The notes under the pieces: model-generated
Database searches by the model: none
Told to the model about the DNA's origin: nothing
Seen by the model: the letters and a program-made list of their open reading frames with translations, nothing else
In this document: positions 33,992-42,382 of the stretch, piece after piece
Numbering within the stretch: the first letter of the stretch is position 1
How the letters are laid out: each line of letters begins with the position of its first letter
Assembly: GCA_905233165.1 (NCBI GenBank)
Contig: CAJODL010000008.1
Span: 1 to 64,000 of the forward strand
Reading direction: 5' to 3'
Source of the DNA: an uncultured Prevotella sp.
GTDB taxonomy: Bacteria > Bacteroidota > Bacteroidia > Bacteroidales > Bacteroidaceae
DNA: 64,000 nucleotides
Program-made: the position numbers and the translations under genes

Positions 33992-36002
33992 TTTACTTCT
34001 ATTTGTCCTATTATTTTTTGTTGTACCGATAGCGGCGCAAAATAAAGCGTCGTGGGAGAACTATCTCGAATATTTATATGGGAGCGGTGAACAATCCGCT
34101 GTTTCCTTTCAAGAGGCTTATAGTCTGTTGACAGAATTGGCATCCCAGCCTATGGATATCAATACTGCAGAGACGGAAGATTTTCTTCAGATTCCTGGTT
34201 TGGATATCAATCAAATTAGTGATATTATAGAATATCGTGAAAAATATGGAAAACTAAAGGATATTCATGAGTTATCACTGATTCCTTCTATCGATGACAG
34301 ACTGCGAGATTATTTGTTCTCTTTTTTGTATGTGGCTGAGATAGAACCGCGTAAATGGTATAGTCGTGAGGCCTTGAAATATAGCATACGCCATTTGAAA
34401 CATCGTATTCTTCTCACAGGCAGTTTCCCAACCTATGCAAAAGATAAAACATATTTGGGCGATAACACCAAACATAGTCTAAGATATTCCGTTGGAATGG
34501 GTGAAAAAGTGAAGTTTAATATCACTGGAGGTAAGAGTAACGGAGAATATTTTTTTACACAAAATAACCGCTGGGGTTACGACTCATATACCTATAATCT
34601 GTCAATTCGTCAGTTGGGTGTTTTCAAGCAAATAATACTCGGAACTTTTCGCGGGAAATTTGGTATGGGACTCACGATGAATAATACCTATACCCTAAAT
34701 AAGCAGAATATGTTGTCTGCAATAGGTCGTATAAGTAGTGTTTTTAGCCCCTATAGTGGTACGTCTGACGAAAAATATTTTCAAGGAGGTGCTGTTGCTC
34801 TTCAATTACCATGTAACCTCTCTGTCTCTGCATTTGTATCCTATCGTGCTGCTGATGCAACACTAAATGATGATAATTCAATATCTACGATATTAACGAC
34901 GGGCTATCATAGAACAAAGGGTGAGATCGAGAAGAAAAACAATATCAGCATTTTTACCACGGGTGCGCATGTAAGATATGGCAAGACTGTTGGTGGTGAT
35001 TTTGATTGGAGTGTAGGAACCTCAGTTGTCTATACTAAGTTTTCAAATCCTCTAAACCCTATCTATACAAAGAAGAATACTCTTTCTACTTCGCAGTTAT
35101 ATCGATTTTACCATCCCAGCGGTAACAGTACCTATAATATCGGTGTTGACTATCGTTTGAGATGGCATTCTCTGTCTCTGATAGGAGAAACGGCTTATTC
35201 CGGACGGGCTGATAACACACGATATGGTAAATCAAAAGGCAATGGCACCCCAATAGCTACCCTAAATAGTTTGATATGGCGTACTAATGGTAAAATGACC
35301 CTGACAGCTGTGCAACGATATTATTCGTATCGTTATCAAGCTTTTTATGGCAATGCTTTTGGTGAAAATTCCGCAGTTACAAACGAAAGCGGTATATATG
35401 GTGGCTTACATTATGAAGTACTGCGTAATCTAACGTTGGATTTTTATACTGATTATGCCTATTTCGCTTGGTATAGGTATCAACATGGGGCAGGGACTTA
35501 TTCCTGGGACAATTGCATACAGGCAACAGTAGATATGGGAAAAAACTGGACGTTGTCAACTCGTTACAGATTCAAGACGAAGGATAATGATAGCCATAAA
35601 ATACGTATAATAGCAAACTATGCTGGAATGAGATGGCAGTTGAGAGGTCATATTGAGGGTTCAATCGTGAAAAAAACGAAAGAACATAGCAATGGTATAA
35701 TTATTTCGGGTAGTGCAGGTTACAAGATGTCTGGTCGATGGAACGTTTATGGTATGGGGGCTTTCTTCAGTACCGATGGATATGATAGTCGTATGTACGC
35801 CTATGAGCAGGGCCTGATGTATAATTCCAGTTATCTTTCGTATTGGGGTAGGGGATTGCATGGTGTGCTGATGGTGAAAGGACAGCTAACGAAATGGCTT
35901 ACTGCGGTTGGTAAAGTAAGTACCACCTATACCTCTGCCACATCAAAAAATAAATCCATTACAAAGACGCTGATAGAAACTCAGTTACAGGTAGTGTTAT
36001 AA
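33981..36002 (+). CDS. exported helix-hairpin-helix protein with outer-membrane barrel-like domain
   Basis: 673 residues from a TTG start (33981). It is the only usable start, because an in-frame TGA lies 10 bp before it, and it gives an ideal signal peptide (MKNNLLLFVLLFFVVPIAAQ). Residues about 55-110 form ComEA-type HhH motifs (MDINTAETEDFLQIPGL, EYREKYGKLKDIHELSLI). The remaining 550 residues are aromatic-rich alternating strands typical of an outer-membrane barrel. The HhH-barrel combination is known in Bacteroidetes but its role is unclear; DNA binding at the surface is speculation. Translationally coupled to the RNR tail gene. Confidence 0.78.
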   Translation: MKNNLLLFVLLFFVVPIAAQNKASWENYLEYLYGSGEQSAVSFQEAYSLLTELASQPMDINTAETEDFLQIPGLDINQISDIIEYREKYGKLKDIHELSLIPSIDDRLRDYLFSFLYVAEIEPRKWYSREALKYSIRHLKHRILLTGSFPTYAKDKTYLGDNTKHSLRYSVGMGEKVKFNITGGKSNGEYFFTQNNRWGYDSYTYNLSIRQLGVFKQIILGTFRGKFGMGLTMNNTYTLNKQNMLSAIGRISSVFSPYSGTSDEKYFQGGAVALQLPCNLSVSAFVSYRAADATLNDDNSISTILTTGYHRTKGEIEKKNNISIFTTGAHVRYGKTVGGDFDWSVGTSVVYTKFSNPLNPIYTKKNTLSTSQLYRFYHPSGNSTYNIGVDYRLRWHSLSLIGETAYSGRADNTRYGKSKGNGTPIATLNSLIWRTNGKMTLTAVQRYYSYRYQAFYGNAFGENSAVTNESGIYGGLHYEVLRNLTLDFYTDYAYFAWYRYQHGAGTYSWDNCIQATVDMGKNWTLSTRYRFKTKDNDSHKIRIIANYAGMRWQLRGHIEGSIVKKTKEHSNGIIISGSAGYKMSGRWNVYGMGAFFSTDGYDSRMYAYEQGLMYNSSYLSYWGRGLHGVLMVKGQLTKWLTAVGKVSTTYTSATSKNKSITKTLIETQLQVVL

Positions 36003-36003
36003 A

Positions 36004-36038
36004 AAATCCCCCAACTATTGTGTCAGTTGGGGGATTTT
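36004..36038. terminator. bidirectional terminator between convergent genes
   Basis: 12-bp stem AATCCCCCAACT / AGTTGGGGGATT with an 8-nt loop, A-run before and T-run after, so it can stop transcription from both sides. Confidence 0.9.
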
Positions 36039-36057
36039 ATATGATTTATTACTGCTT

Positions 36058-36840
36058 TTACTTATTTCTATAAGCTTGTCTTGCGTTCTCACCTTCTGCT
36101 TTGCCATCATCACCGCTGATGTCTGTATTTCCTGGTATGGTGAGTTCAACAGATGCTCCTGCCATCCTTGATGTTGTAGCAGCAACACGTACGAGTACTT
36201 TTCCTATTGGAAGTTCTTCTATAATTCCATTTTTTGTAGCGCTTTCCCATAATTCGCCGCCATCAATAGAATATTCTACCTCAGGAGTAATGGCATCACC
36301 TGTGATGTATCCCGTTGTACGAGTGACTATAATTTTTCTATCTTTTATTTCCGCTTTTATTACTCCTGTTGGTGCATGTGGAACCAAACCTGTGAGTGCA
36401 GGAGGACCTTCCAACTGTGGTAATGTGAATGAACCTTCATTGGCACGACTTACATAGTTTCCATTAGCATCATAGGCTATGATATGGTAAAAATACAGAC
36501 TTCCTGGCGCAAGGTTCGTGAGATTGACGTGATACATATTGTCACTCTCAGAAAAGACGGCAGGAAATTCCGCAATTTTTTTACCATTGGCACCTTCAAG
36601 AACCATTGCAAATCTGAGGTTTTCAACATTGTTGGCTGTAAACCTTGCTGCCGCAGAAGTATAATCCTCGCTGAAGGTTATCAAACCATTTTCTTCCAGT
36701 TTATTAGCATTTACAATATTGTGTCGTGCATCATAAGTTGCAACTTCACTACTGTTGTCAATGGTATCATCGCTACCACAACTGGTTATAAACCCAACAA
36801 CTATCAGGGCTGTGCATATAAATGGGAATATATTTTTCAT
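36058..36840 (-). CDS. lipoprotein with fibronectin type III-like region
   Basis: 260 residues; lipobox FITSCG. A beta-sandwich-like domain (TNLAPGSLYFYHIIAYDANGN is FnIII-like, residues about 95-145) is followed by a second beta domain (KIIVTRTTGYITGDAITPEV). Possibly a surface-exposed or adhesin-associated lipoprotein. It follows the MBG-like repeat protein gene by 26 bp and shares its direction, so the two are probably an operon. Function unknown. Confidence 0.75.
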   Translation of the reverse strand: MKNIFPFICTALIVVGFITSCGSDDTIDNSSEVATYDARHNIVNANKLEENGLITFSEDYTSAAARFTANNVENLRFAMVLEGANGKKIAEFPAVFSESDNMYHVNLTNLAPGSLYFYHIIAYDANGNYVSRANEGSFTLPQLEGPPALTGLVPHAPTGVIKAEIKDRKIIVTRTTGYITGDAITPEVEYSIDGGELWESATKNGIIEELPIGKVLVRVAATTSRMAGASVELTIPGNTDISGDDGKAEGENARQAYRNK

Positions 36841-36866
36841 ATGTAGGTTCTCCTTAATCTTTCGTA

Positions 36867-38297
36867 TTATTTTATTTCTGCACCAGAGATATTATATGTC
36901 TTACCGTTCTTGGCAATGACAATCTTTCCGTCTTTGACAAATTTACGATTCAACTGCGTTTTCTTATTTTGTGCTTTTACATCTTCGACTTCAGTGATAG
37001 AGTCGAAAGTAGATACTCTAAATGCCTTAGCCTCCGAATCGTTGACGTAGTGAGTCATGATACATGCACGGAATGGTGATAGGGTGTTCGCAAGAGGTGC
37101 AAACATATTGTCACTGTTACGTAAACCATAGAAAGGGGTGTTTTCGCTATACTTGAATGCTGAGGTAAGAACGTATGTTCCAAAGAATATCCCATCATCC
37201 CATCCTGCCATTCCGGTAGGTGTTTTCTCTATTCTTGCGTCATTCAATTCTATTGTCCACTCACATGCTTCAGAGGTTTTTAGCAGACATGGATATCCAG
37301 TGCTGACGGACTGAACTTCCACGAAATATATTTGGTTGTTTTCGTCATCTGTGGTAAAGAATGCATATAGTCCGGAATTTTCTGGTAAGTCGGCTTCACC
37401 TATTTCGACTGGCAAACAAACAGTATTATTACCTTCAACTAATTTACGAGTATATTTAAAAGAATTAGCAGTAAAAGAAACGGAAGAATAGAAATCTTCT
37501 TTGTCGGTCAAAGTGAAACTATTACAAGTGTTGTCGTTTTCGCTTTTACCCTCAACAATAATGTGTTTTTTATCCAAAGGCCACTTATCAAAGCCTTGTG
37601 GTGCTATGGCAACAGCATTTTTGAAGGTCTCCAGCAATGTTAGGAATTCAGGATATGTCATTTCTGTCTCCATATTGGGGATTTCCTGATTCCTATCATA
37701 ATAGTTTACCATAAGCGAAGATGGTGGTACGGTGCCGCTGTCAATAATTTTGAAATCTTTTGTTGCAGAGCCCTTGTAATCTCCCTTGAAAGTAGCTTCT
37801 GCAGTTGCTGTTCCCGGATTAGTGTTTTTATTATATCTCAGGTCATAATCAGTGCCGCTTATTAGTTTTACGTTGCCATAATACAAATCTGAAGCAGCAG
37901 GCTCTTTAGCAGTGCCATCATAATTATATTCATACTTTTCCAATTCAAGTGTTACCTGCTTGTCCAAATCTGCAGGGTTAATTGTAAAAGTCATACTCTT
38001 TGTTCCAGAGTATCTGGTACCCTTAAAATTAATGGTAACAGTTGCTGTTCCAGCATGAATATTGTTTTCATAGCTGAGGTCGTAATCCTCACCTTCTACA
38101 GGGGTTGGTGTAACAGGTCTCCTATTGAGCATGAAATTTTTAACCTTCGGTTCTTTAGGACTACCATCAAAATCACACGTTGATGGATCGACTGTTACGG
38201 TGACATTTGATAAGTCTTTTGGGGTCTGGGCATAAACCGAACTGCTGAACAAGCATAAAAACAGCAAAATTGGTAAAGAGAAAATGTTCTTTCTCAT
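36867..38297 (-). CDS. secreted protein with two MBG-like beta repeats
   Basis: 476 residues with a signal peptide ending SSVYAQ. Two related beta repeats of about 80 residues follow, each ending in a GTATVTINFKGT / GTATAEATFKGD motif, as in bacterial MBG-type surface domains. The C-terminal half is unrecognised. The last residues (KFVKDGKIVIAKNGKTYNIS) resemble the conserved C-terminal tails of many exported Prevotella proteins. Promoter at 38345-38375. Confidence 0.75.
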   Translation of the reverse strand: MRKNIFSLPILLFLCLFSSSVYAQTPKDLSNVTVTVDPSTCDFDGSPKEPKVKNFMLNRRPVTPTPVEGEDYDLSYENNIHAGTATVTINFKGTRYSGTKSMTFTINPADLDKQVTLELEKYEYNYDGTAKEPAASDLYYGNVKLISGTDYDLRYNKNTNPGTATAEATFKGDYKGSATKDFKIIDSGTVPPSSLMVNYYDRNQEIPNMETEMTYPEFLTLLETFKNAVAIAPQGFDKWPLDKKHIIVEGKSENDNTCNSFTLTDKEDFYSSVSFTANSFKYTRKLVEGNNTVCLPVEIGEADLPENSGLYAFFTTDDENNQIYFVEVQSVSTGYPCLLKTSEACEWTIELNDARIEKTPTGMAGWDDGIFFGTYVLTSAFKYSENTPFYGLRNSDNMFAPLANTLSPFRACIMTHYVNDSEAKAFRVSTFDSITEVEDVKAQNKKTQLNRKFVKDGKIVIAKNGKTYNISGAEIK

Positions 38298-38344
38298 AAT
38301 GGGTTATTATTGTATAAGTTCTTAAATATAGGTTTGTCTGGGTG

Positions 38345-38375
38345 CAAAGTTAGTGTTTTTTTCTTAAAATGCAAA
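38345..38375 (-). promoter_or_regulatory. -33/-7 promoter of the MBG-like protein gene
   Basis: On the minus strand TTTG (38372-38375), a 19-bp spacer, then TAACTTTG (38345-38352) followed by C. Confidence 0.65.
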
Positions 38376-38449
38376 TTTTTTGCAAAAAAAAAACGAATCC
38401 AATGTCGGTTTTGTGCTATTTTATTCATAAAATGTCACACAAAGTAAGA

Positions 38450-38478
38450 GTTTCGCAGGTGAAAAACACTTGCGAAAC
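38450..38478. terminator. hairpin downstream of the His/Pro-rich protein gene
   Basis: GTTTCGCAGGTG / CACTTGCGAAAC stem with one mismatch and a short A-rich loop. The T-run is weak on both strands, so terminator function is uncertain. Confidence 0.4.
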
Positions 38479-38504
38479 CTCAAATTATCCTTTTTTGAAG
38501 AAAA

Positions 38505-38951
38505 TTATCTGCATGCTGCAGCAGCGATGGAACCGCCAATGAGTGCTCCTGCCAGTGCTCCTATTGAAATAGCAGCTGTTGCTGGTGTTGGCTCAACAAC
38601 GACCACAGGTGCTGGTGGAGGAGGACAGGGGTAAGAATAAGCTACTGGAGCAGGTGTAACGATTACTCTCTCTCGGTAAACAGGACGTGGAGGAGGGCAA
38701 TGGTGAACAGGCCTGTAAGGGCGATGATGTACATAGTTATGGTGTACTGGCCCCCTGTGACCATAGTTGTATTCCCTTACATAGGTCTCCCGATATCCTC
38801 CGCCACCATAATTCCTACATGCTTCAGTACGAACTACATCGTGCCGTCCACCCTGTATGTCGTGACTACCGTGACCGCTACGACGCTGTGCTAATGCTGT
38901 GCCTGTACCTAACATTGAGATAACGATGAGGCTAAATAACATCTTTTTCAT
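38505..38951 (-). CDS. secreted His/Pro/Tyr-rich protein with glycine-zipper end
   Basis: 148 residues, signal peptide ending TALAQ. The middle is rich in His, Tyr, Arg and Pro (GHRGPVHHNYVHHRPYRPVH, CPPPPAPVVVVEPTP). The end is a glycine-zipper-like hydrophobic segment (SIGALAGALIGGSIAAAA). Such composition suggests metal binding or a cell-envelope stress role, but no family was recognised with certainty. The probable promoter at 39104-39111 leaves a leader of about 145 nt. Confidence 0.7.
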   Translation of the reverse strand: MKKMLFSLIVISMLGTGTALAQRRSGHGSHDIQGGRHDVVRTEACRNYGGGGYRETYVREYNYGHRGPVHHNYVHHRPYRPVHHCPPPRPVYRERVIVTPAPVAYSYPCPPPPAPVVVVEPTPATAAISIGALAGALIGGSIAAAACR

Positions 38952-39249
38952 GACTTTTCTCCTTTCTATAATAATTAATATGGTTTAATTTTTACGTTAC
39001 TTCTTTTTCTGAGTGCAATGTTGCGGTTAAGCGAGTACAAAGTCAAGCTTGTTTGAACTTTGTCGAGCGTGAGCAACTTCGCAGCATGAATTGTTTCATG
39101 GTGCAAAGATACGGCAATAATAGGGATTCCGAAAGTATTTTTTCCTACTCGTTTGGGGAAAATGCCTACCCATAATAGGAAATTCCCGAATAAACCTTTT
39201 TTACATTTACTACGTCACATAAGTGAGTTCAATAAAAAATAAGGTAAAA
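38952..39249. other. intergenic region with long leader and hairpin
   Basis: No gene seen. It holds a minus-strand -7 box TATCTTTG at 39104-39111 and, in the implied leader, an imperfect hairpin (ACAAAGTCAA ... TTGAACTTTGT, 39038-39064). Two similar AT/GC-mixed sites (AATAGGGATTCCGAA at about 39119 and AATAGGAAATTCCCGAA at about 39175) lie upstream of both divergent genes and could be operator half-sites. Confidence 0.45.
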
Positions 39250-39747
39250 ATGAAAAAGACTATTATTGCATTAGTTTGCTTTACAATGAGTATGGTGGCA
39301 TCGGCACAGCCTCAGCCACAGAAGAATCAGGAGTGTGGAAAGATGGAATGCTGTCAGGAGAAATGTTGCAAGGATAATTGCTGCCAAACAAGTTGCTGCC
39401 AGCAAAAATGTGGCATAGATTCAACAACTATGAAGACAGTAATGGAGTTGAGAAAGAAGTATCACGAGAATTTCCGTAAGGAACTCCGTCAGACCCTTGG
39501 TGATGAGAAATACATCCAGTATCTTGAGGCAAAGGTGTATATGCAGCAGCATCGTGCTATGCACAAGAGAATGAATGGACGTAGAATGGGTCAGTGGTCA
39601 CAGCGTCGCAATCCTATGATGCATCATGGCTTCCGTGGTCAGCGTCCTGGCGTTGGAGTAAAGGCTGTTGATTGTAAAGACAAGAAAGAGTGTGACAAAG
39701 ATAAAAAGAAAGATAATAGGAAAAATAAAAAGGATAACAAAAAGTAG
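39250..39747 (+). CDS. secreted protein with Cys-pair cluster and Lys/Asp-rich tail
   Basis: 165 residues from the ATG at 39250, chosen because the signal peptide MKKTIIALVCFTMSMVASAQ starts there. Residues about 27-55 carry a regular cluster CC-x3-CC-x3-CC-x3-CC-x3-C within EKCCKDNCCQTSCCQQKC. A helical part (ELRKKYHENFRKELRQTLGD) follows, then a strongly charged tail (KDKKECDKDKKKDNRK). The helical part recalls small periplasmic metal-chaperone or CpxP/Spy-like segments. A metal-binding role is inferred from the Cys pairs. No family is known to me. Confidence 0.72.
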   Translation: MKKTIIALVCFTMSMVASAQPQPQKNQECGKMECCQEKCCKDNCCQTSCCQQKCGIDSTTMKTVMELRKKYHENFRKELRQTLGDEKYIQYLEAKVYMQQHRAMHKRMNGRRMGQWSQRRNPMMHHGFRGQRPGVGVKAVDCKDKKECDKDKKKDNRKNKKDNKK

Positions 39748-39795
39748 AATATAGTAGGTTTTATTCCAGGTACAATCCTTTTGGGTAAAAAGACA

Positions 39796-39828
39796 GAGGA
39801 TGGGGCTTTCCCCATCCTCAATTTTTTT
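39796..39828 (+). terminator. intrinsic terminator after the Cys-cluster protein gene
   Basis: Perfect 10-bp stem GAGGATGGGG / CCCCATCCTC with loop CTTT, followed by AATTTTTTT. Confidence 0.88.
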
Positions 39829-39830
39829 AC

Positions 39831-39855
39831 CTCTAACCTTTAACCTTTAACCGTT
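39831..39855. repeat. family-A type repeat at the 3' end of the FNT gene
   Basis: CTCTAACCTTTAACCTTTAA on the plus strand. On the minus strand GGTTAAAGGTTAAAGG encodes the final Val-Lys-Gly and the TAA stop. Confidence 0.65.
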
Positions 39856-40433
39856 GCCCTATACAGGTTACACCCGATAAAGTTGCCTATGACGATGCTG
39901 ACATAGAATATTAGTACCTCTACAGCATGTTCCGATAGGTATTCTACGGGTACACACATATAGTAGAAAGCATCTGCTACACAGTGTGGAAAACCACAGG
40001 TAATGAAGAGTGGTACTCCGAATAGCAGTGGCAGGTTCTGCTGTTTTCTTCCAAATGTAACTGCTGTTGTCATTATAAATCCACATCCTATAGCCAGGAC
40101 TCCTCCTTTCAGTGGACCTGTTGCCAGACGTCCTGACAGGACCGCCTGTGCTGTTTCCTGTAGCGGCATAGGAGAACAGCGTGCAATAAGTGCAACAAAT
40201 AAGCACCCTAATAGATTACCAAAAAGAATAAGAAAAAGCTGTCCTACCTCACCCTTTACAATGAATCCAGCTGTGCCAGTGTATAGCTTTAAGGCATAGT
40301 GAACAACTGTGAGAAGTCCGAAGGCAAAGAGTACTGCTCCTATGATATCCTTAGAAGCCAGATAGCCAAAACCTGCAATACCGATGCAGACACCGGCAAG
40401 AAATGATGAGCGGAGAAGTTGATTGATAGTCAT
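39840..40433 (-). CDS. formate/nitrite transporter (FNT) family channel, compact
   Basis: 197 residues, shorter than FocA/NirC (about 260-285), yet with six hydrophobic segments and FNT marks: FGNLLGCLFVALI and CGFPHCVADAFYY, where the His would be the pore histidine, and IVIGNFIGCNLYR at the end. Likely moves a small anion such as formate, nitrite or hydrosulfide. It is 30 bp downstream of the TonB-dependent-receptor-like gene, an odd pairing. The C-terminus ends in repeat sequence. Confidence 0.8.
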   Translation of the reverse strand: MTINQLLRSSFLAGVCIGIAGFGYLASKDIIGAVLFAFGLLTVVHYALKLYTGTAGFIVKGEVGQLFLILFGNLLGCLFVALIARCSPMPLQETAQAVLSGRLATGPLKGGVLAIGCGFIMTTAVTFGRKQQNLPLLFGVPLFITCGFPHCVADAFYYMCVPVEYLSEHAVEVLIFYVSIVIGNFIGCNLYRATVKG

Positions 40434-40463
40434 AATGCTTTTGTTGTGGTAAATTTTCTAATA

Positions 40464-42209
40464 TCAGAATCTATATGTCATACCCATGGTAAGTGCACGA
40501 TTGTAATAGTTCTCTTGCATGTTTAGTATCGGAAACGAAGGCATTCCGGCAATATCGCGGAAGTCGGCATATACGTTGAGATGCTTTCCGAAATCCTTGT
40601 TTACTTTTACTGAAGCATAGAGATGTGATGGAATGAGAGATAATGACTGCTCATTGTTGTATAGCAATACCGATGAAACCCTAAATCCATGTCCCAGCAA
40701 TAGGGTAGGAGCCAGTTTCAGGTTGATGCAGTTGTTGCGTATGTTTGTATCTTCATAACCGAGTTCCGTTTTTATGTGATAGTAGTCAGCCCCTGCTGTT
40801 AACCTAAGAATTCCGGCCCTCCATGTTACTGATGTGCGGAAACCTACCTTTTGCTCCTTTGGCAGATACGAATCATCCATCCATGAATAATATACACTGG
40901 ATGAAGACATGATGTTCTTATGTTGGTAAGTGTACATGGCTTCAGTGTTCCAGATAGTGTTGGTCTTTGGATAGAATTTTCTTTTTTCTAAGGCAGAGAT
41001 GTCAAGATATATCTCATCAGCAGTTGGTAGATAGAAGTCGTGACTGAACGACCCTTGTATTAAGTGCCTGTTGACTTTGTATCCCACACTGGCTTGAAAG
41101 CAGTTGATGTTTTTTGAGTTAGAAGTGCGGAACTCTTCGTCGCCTGGGTTGAATGAGTGACTCCAATGATTAAAGTGATTAAATCTGTCACCTATGGTGA
41201 TACTCCACGGCCCATGGGCGTAGTTAAGCTGCATGTAAAACTGGTTTTCCAGATACTGCTGGCGATTATAGTCTATTACCCAGTAATTATCGTAATCTAT
41301 TTCCCATCCGACCATCATTTGCAGGTCTTCAGTAAAAAGTGGGGAATTGAATTCTGCATAGAAATATGGGTAAGTATCACGTACCTTTACCGCTCCTTCT
41401 TTCAGGTTGAGATAGTCTGCTCCAACTTCAGTAAGGAATTCTGCACCATTGTCGCTGAGTGATCTGGTATATTTTGCTACGAAGTCTCCGTACCGTTCAA
41501 GTATGGGAATAGTGTTATTCTCGTCATCTTCAACTATGTGAGAACGTTCCTTGTAGTCATAAAACTGCTGATAAGCCTTTATCATCAGATTATCTTTAGG
41601 GCTGATATCCCATTTTAGGCTAAAGTGTGCATTTTCAACAGTTCGTCTGGAGCGGAAATAATCCAACTCGTCTGTCGTTGCCTTGCCGTATTTCAGACTG
41701 GTAAGGGCATATCCCTTTATTTCTACATTGTCGCTACTTGTCGTTACGTCGGCATATAGCTTTCCATTTCCGTAGGTACTGCCTTCCACTGCTACTTTTC
41801 CGCTGGTACCAGGCGCTGCAGGCTTGTTGTAATATACATCAATAACTCCGTACAGTCCATTGCTGCCTTGTGAAACAGAGCCAAAGTTATATACATGCAC
41901 CTCTTTCAATTCGGAAGCCTTTACATTTTGCGTAAATGTCTCAATGTCCATAACGTGGGTGACATTATCTACGCACAGTTCATATTTTCCGACAAGATTC
42001 CTGCCGTCAGTAGTAATGAAATCAGGACATACCAGCAGTACATCCATCAGCGTCATCTCGCTGTCAGGATGCAGTGCCTCTACGTTGATGATGTAGTGAT
42101 CGCTTTCGTACGAAAAGATTTCGTCATCTGCCTTTGCTGTGATGTTACAAAGGAAGATGAAGACAAACAGTAATAATATTTTTGCGTTTTCTTTCAAAAT
42201 TGGGCGCAA
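40464..42209 (-). CDS. TonB-dependent receptor-like outer-membrane barrel
   Basis: Up to 581 residues. A signal-like segment (ILLLFVFIFLCNITAKA), then a plug-like region (VNVxx-type MDVLLVCPDFITTDGRNLVG, SQGSNGLYGVIDVYYNKPA), and then alternating aromatic strands ending in a terminal Phe (MGMTYRF), as outer-membrane barrels do. No clear CarboxypepD-like or SusC N-terminus. The start is uncertain: no ATG exists before the signal region. TTG at 42209 overlaps a -7 box and TTG at 42197 is the alternative. Probably cotranscribed with the FNT gene. Confidence 0.78.
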   Translation of the reverse strand: MRPILKENAKILLLFVFIFLCNITAKADDEIFSYESDHYIINVEALHPDSEMTLMDVLLVCPDFITTDGRNLVGKYELCVDNVTHVMDIETFTQNVKASELKEVHVYNFGSVSQGSNGLYGVIDVYYNKPAAPGTSGKVAVEGSTYGNGKLYADVTTSSDNVEIKGYALTSLKYGKATTDELDYFRSRRTVENAHFSLKWDISPKDNLMIKAYQQFYDYKERSHIVEDDENNTIPILERYGDFVAKYTRSLSDNGAEFLTEVGADYLNLKEGAVKVRDTYPYFYAEFNSPLFTEDLQMMVGWEIDYDNYWVIDYNRQQYLENQFYMQLNYAHGPWSITIGDRFNHFNHWSHSFNPGDEEFRTSNSKNINCFQASVGYKVNRHLIQGSFSHDFYLPTADEIYLDISALEKRKFYPKTNTIWNTEAMYTYQHKNIMSSSSVYYSWMDDSYLPKEQKVGFRTSVTWRAGILRLTAGADYYHIKTELGYEDTNIRNNCINLKLAPTLLLGHGFRVSSVLLYNNEQSLSLIPSHLYASVKVNKDFGKHLNVYADFRDIAGMPSFPILNMQENYYNRALTMGMTYRF

Positions 42210-42248
42210 AGTTACGAAAAAACGTGTGAAATGGCAAATTTATTTGAA
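42207..42248. repeat. 42-bp direct repeat, copy 1
   Basis: Identical in all 42 bases to 42281-42322, offset 74 bp. Each copy begins with CAAAGTTA, which on the minus strand is the -7 box TAACTTTG. Confidence 0.95.
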
Positions 42249-42280
42249 TATTTCCGAGTGCAAAGTAAGTTCGGCGGAGC

Positions 42281-42322
42281 CAAAGTTACGAAAAAACGTG
42301 TGAAATGGCAAATTTATTTGAA
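42281..42322. repeat. 42-bp direct repeat, copy 2
   Basis: Second perfect copy. Its minus-strand TAACTTTG box (42281-42288) would give the receptor gene a leader of about 70 nt. Confidence 0.95.
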
Positions 42323-42330
42323 AAAAATAG

Positions 42331-42338
42331 TACCTTTG
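42331..42338 (+). promoter_or_regulatory. -7 box (TACCTTTG) for the HAD phosphatase gene
   Basis: Exact box followed by C, 34 bp before the ATG at 42372. Confidence 0.6.
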
Positions 42339-42353
42339 CAGTTGTTTATAATT

Positions 42354-42382
42354 ATCAATGTTCAATTTTCAATGTTCAATTA
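42354..42382 (+). repeat. family-I repeat overlapping a start codon
   Basis: TCAATGTTCAATTTTCAATG-type repeat. The second ATG of the repeat is the start codon of the HAD gene (42372). Confidence 0.65.

Noticed and set aside
38952..39249. A riboswitch in the long leader of the His-rich protein gene
   Set aside because: Only one imperfect hairpin is visible and no known aptamer pattern was recognised.
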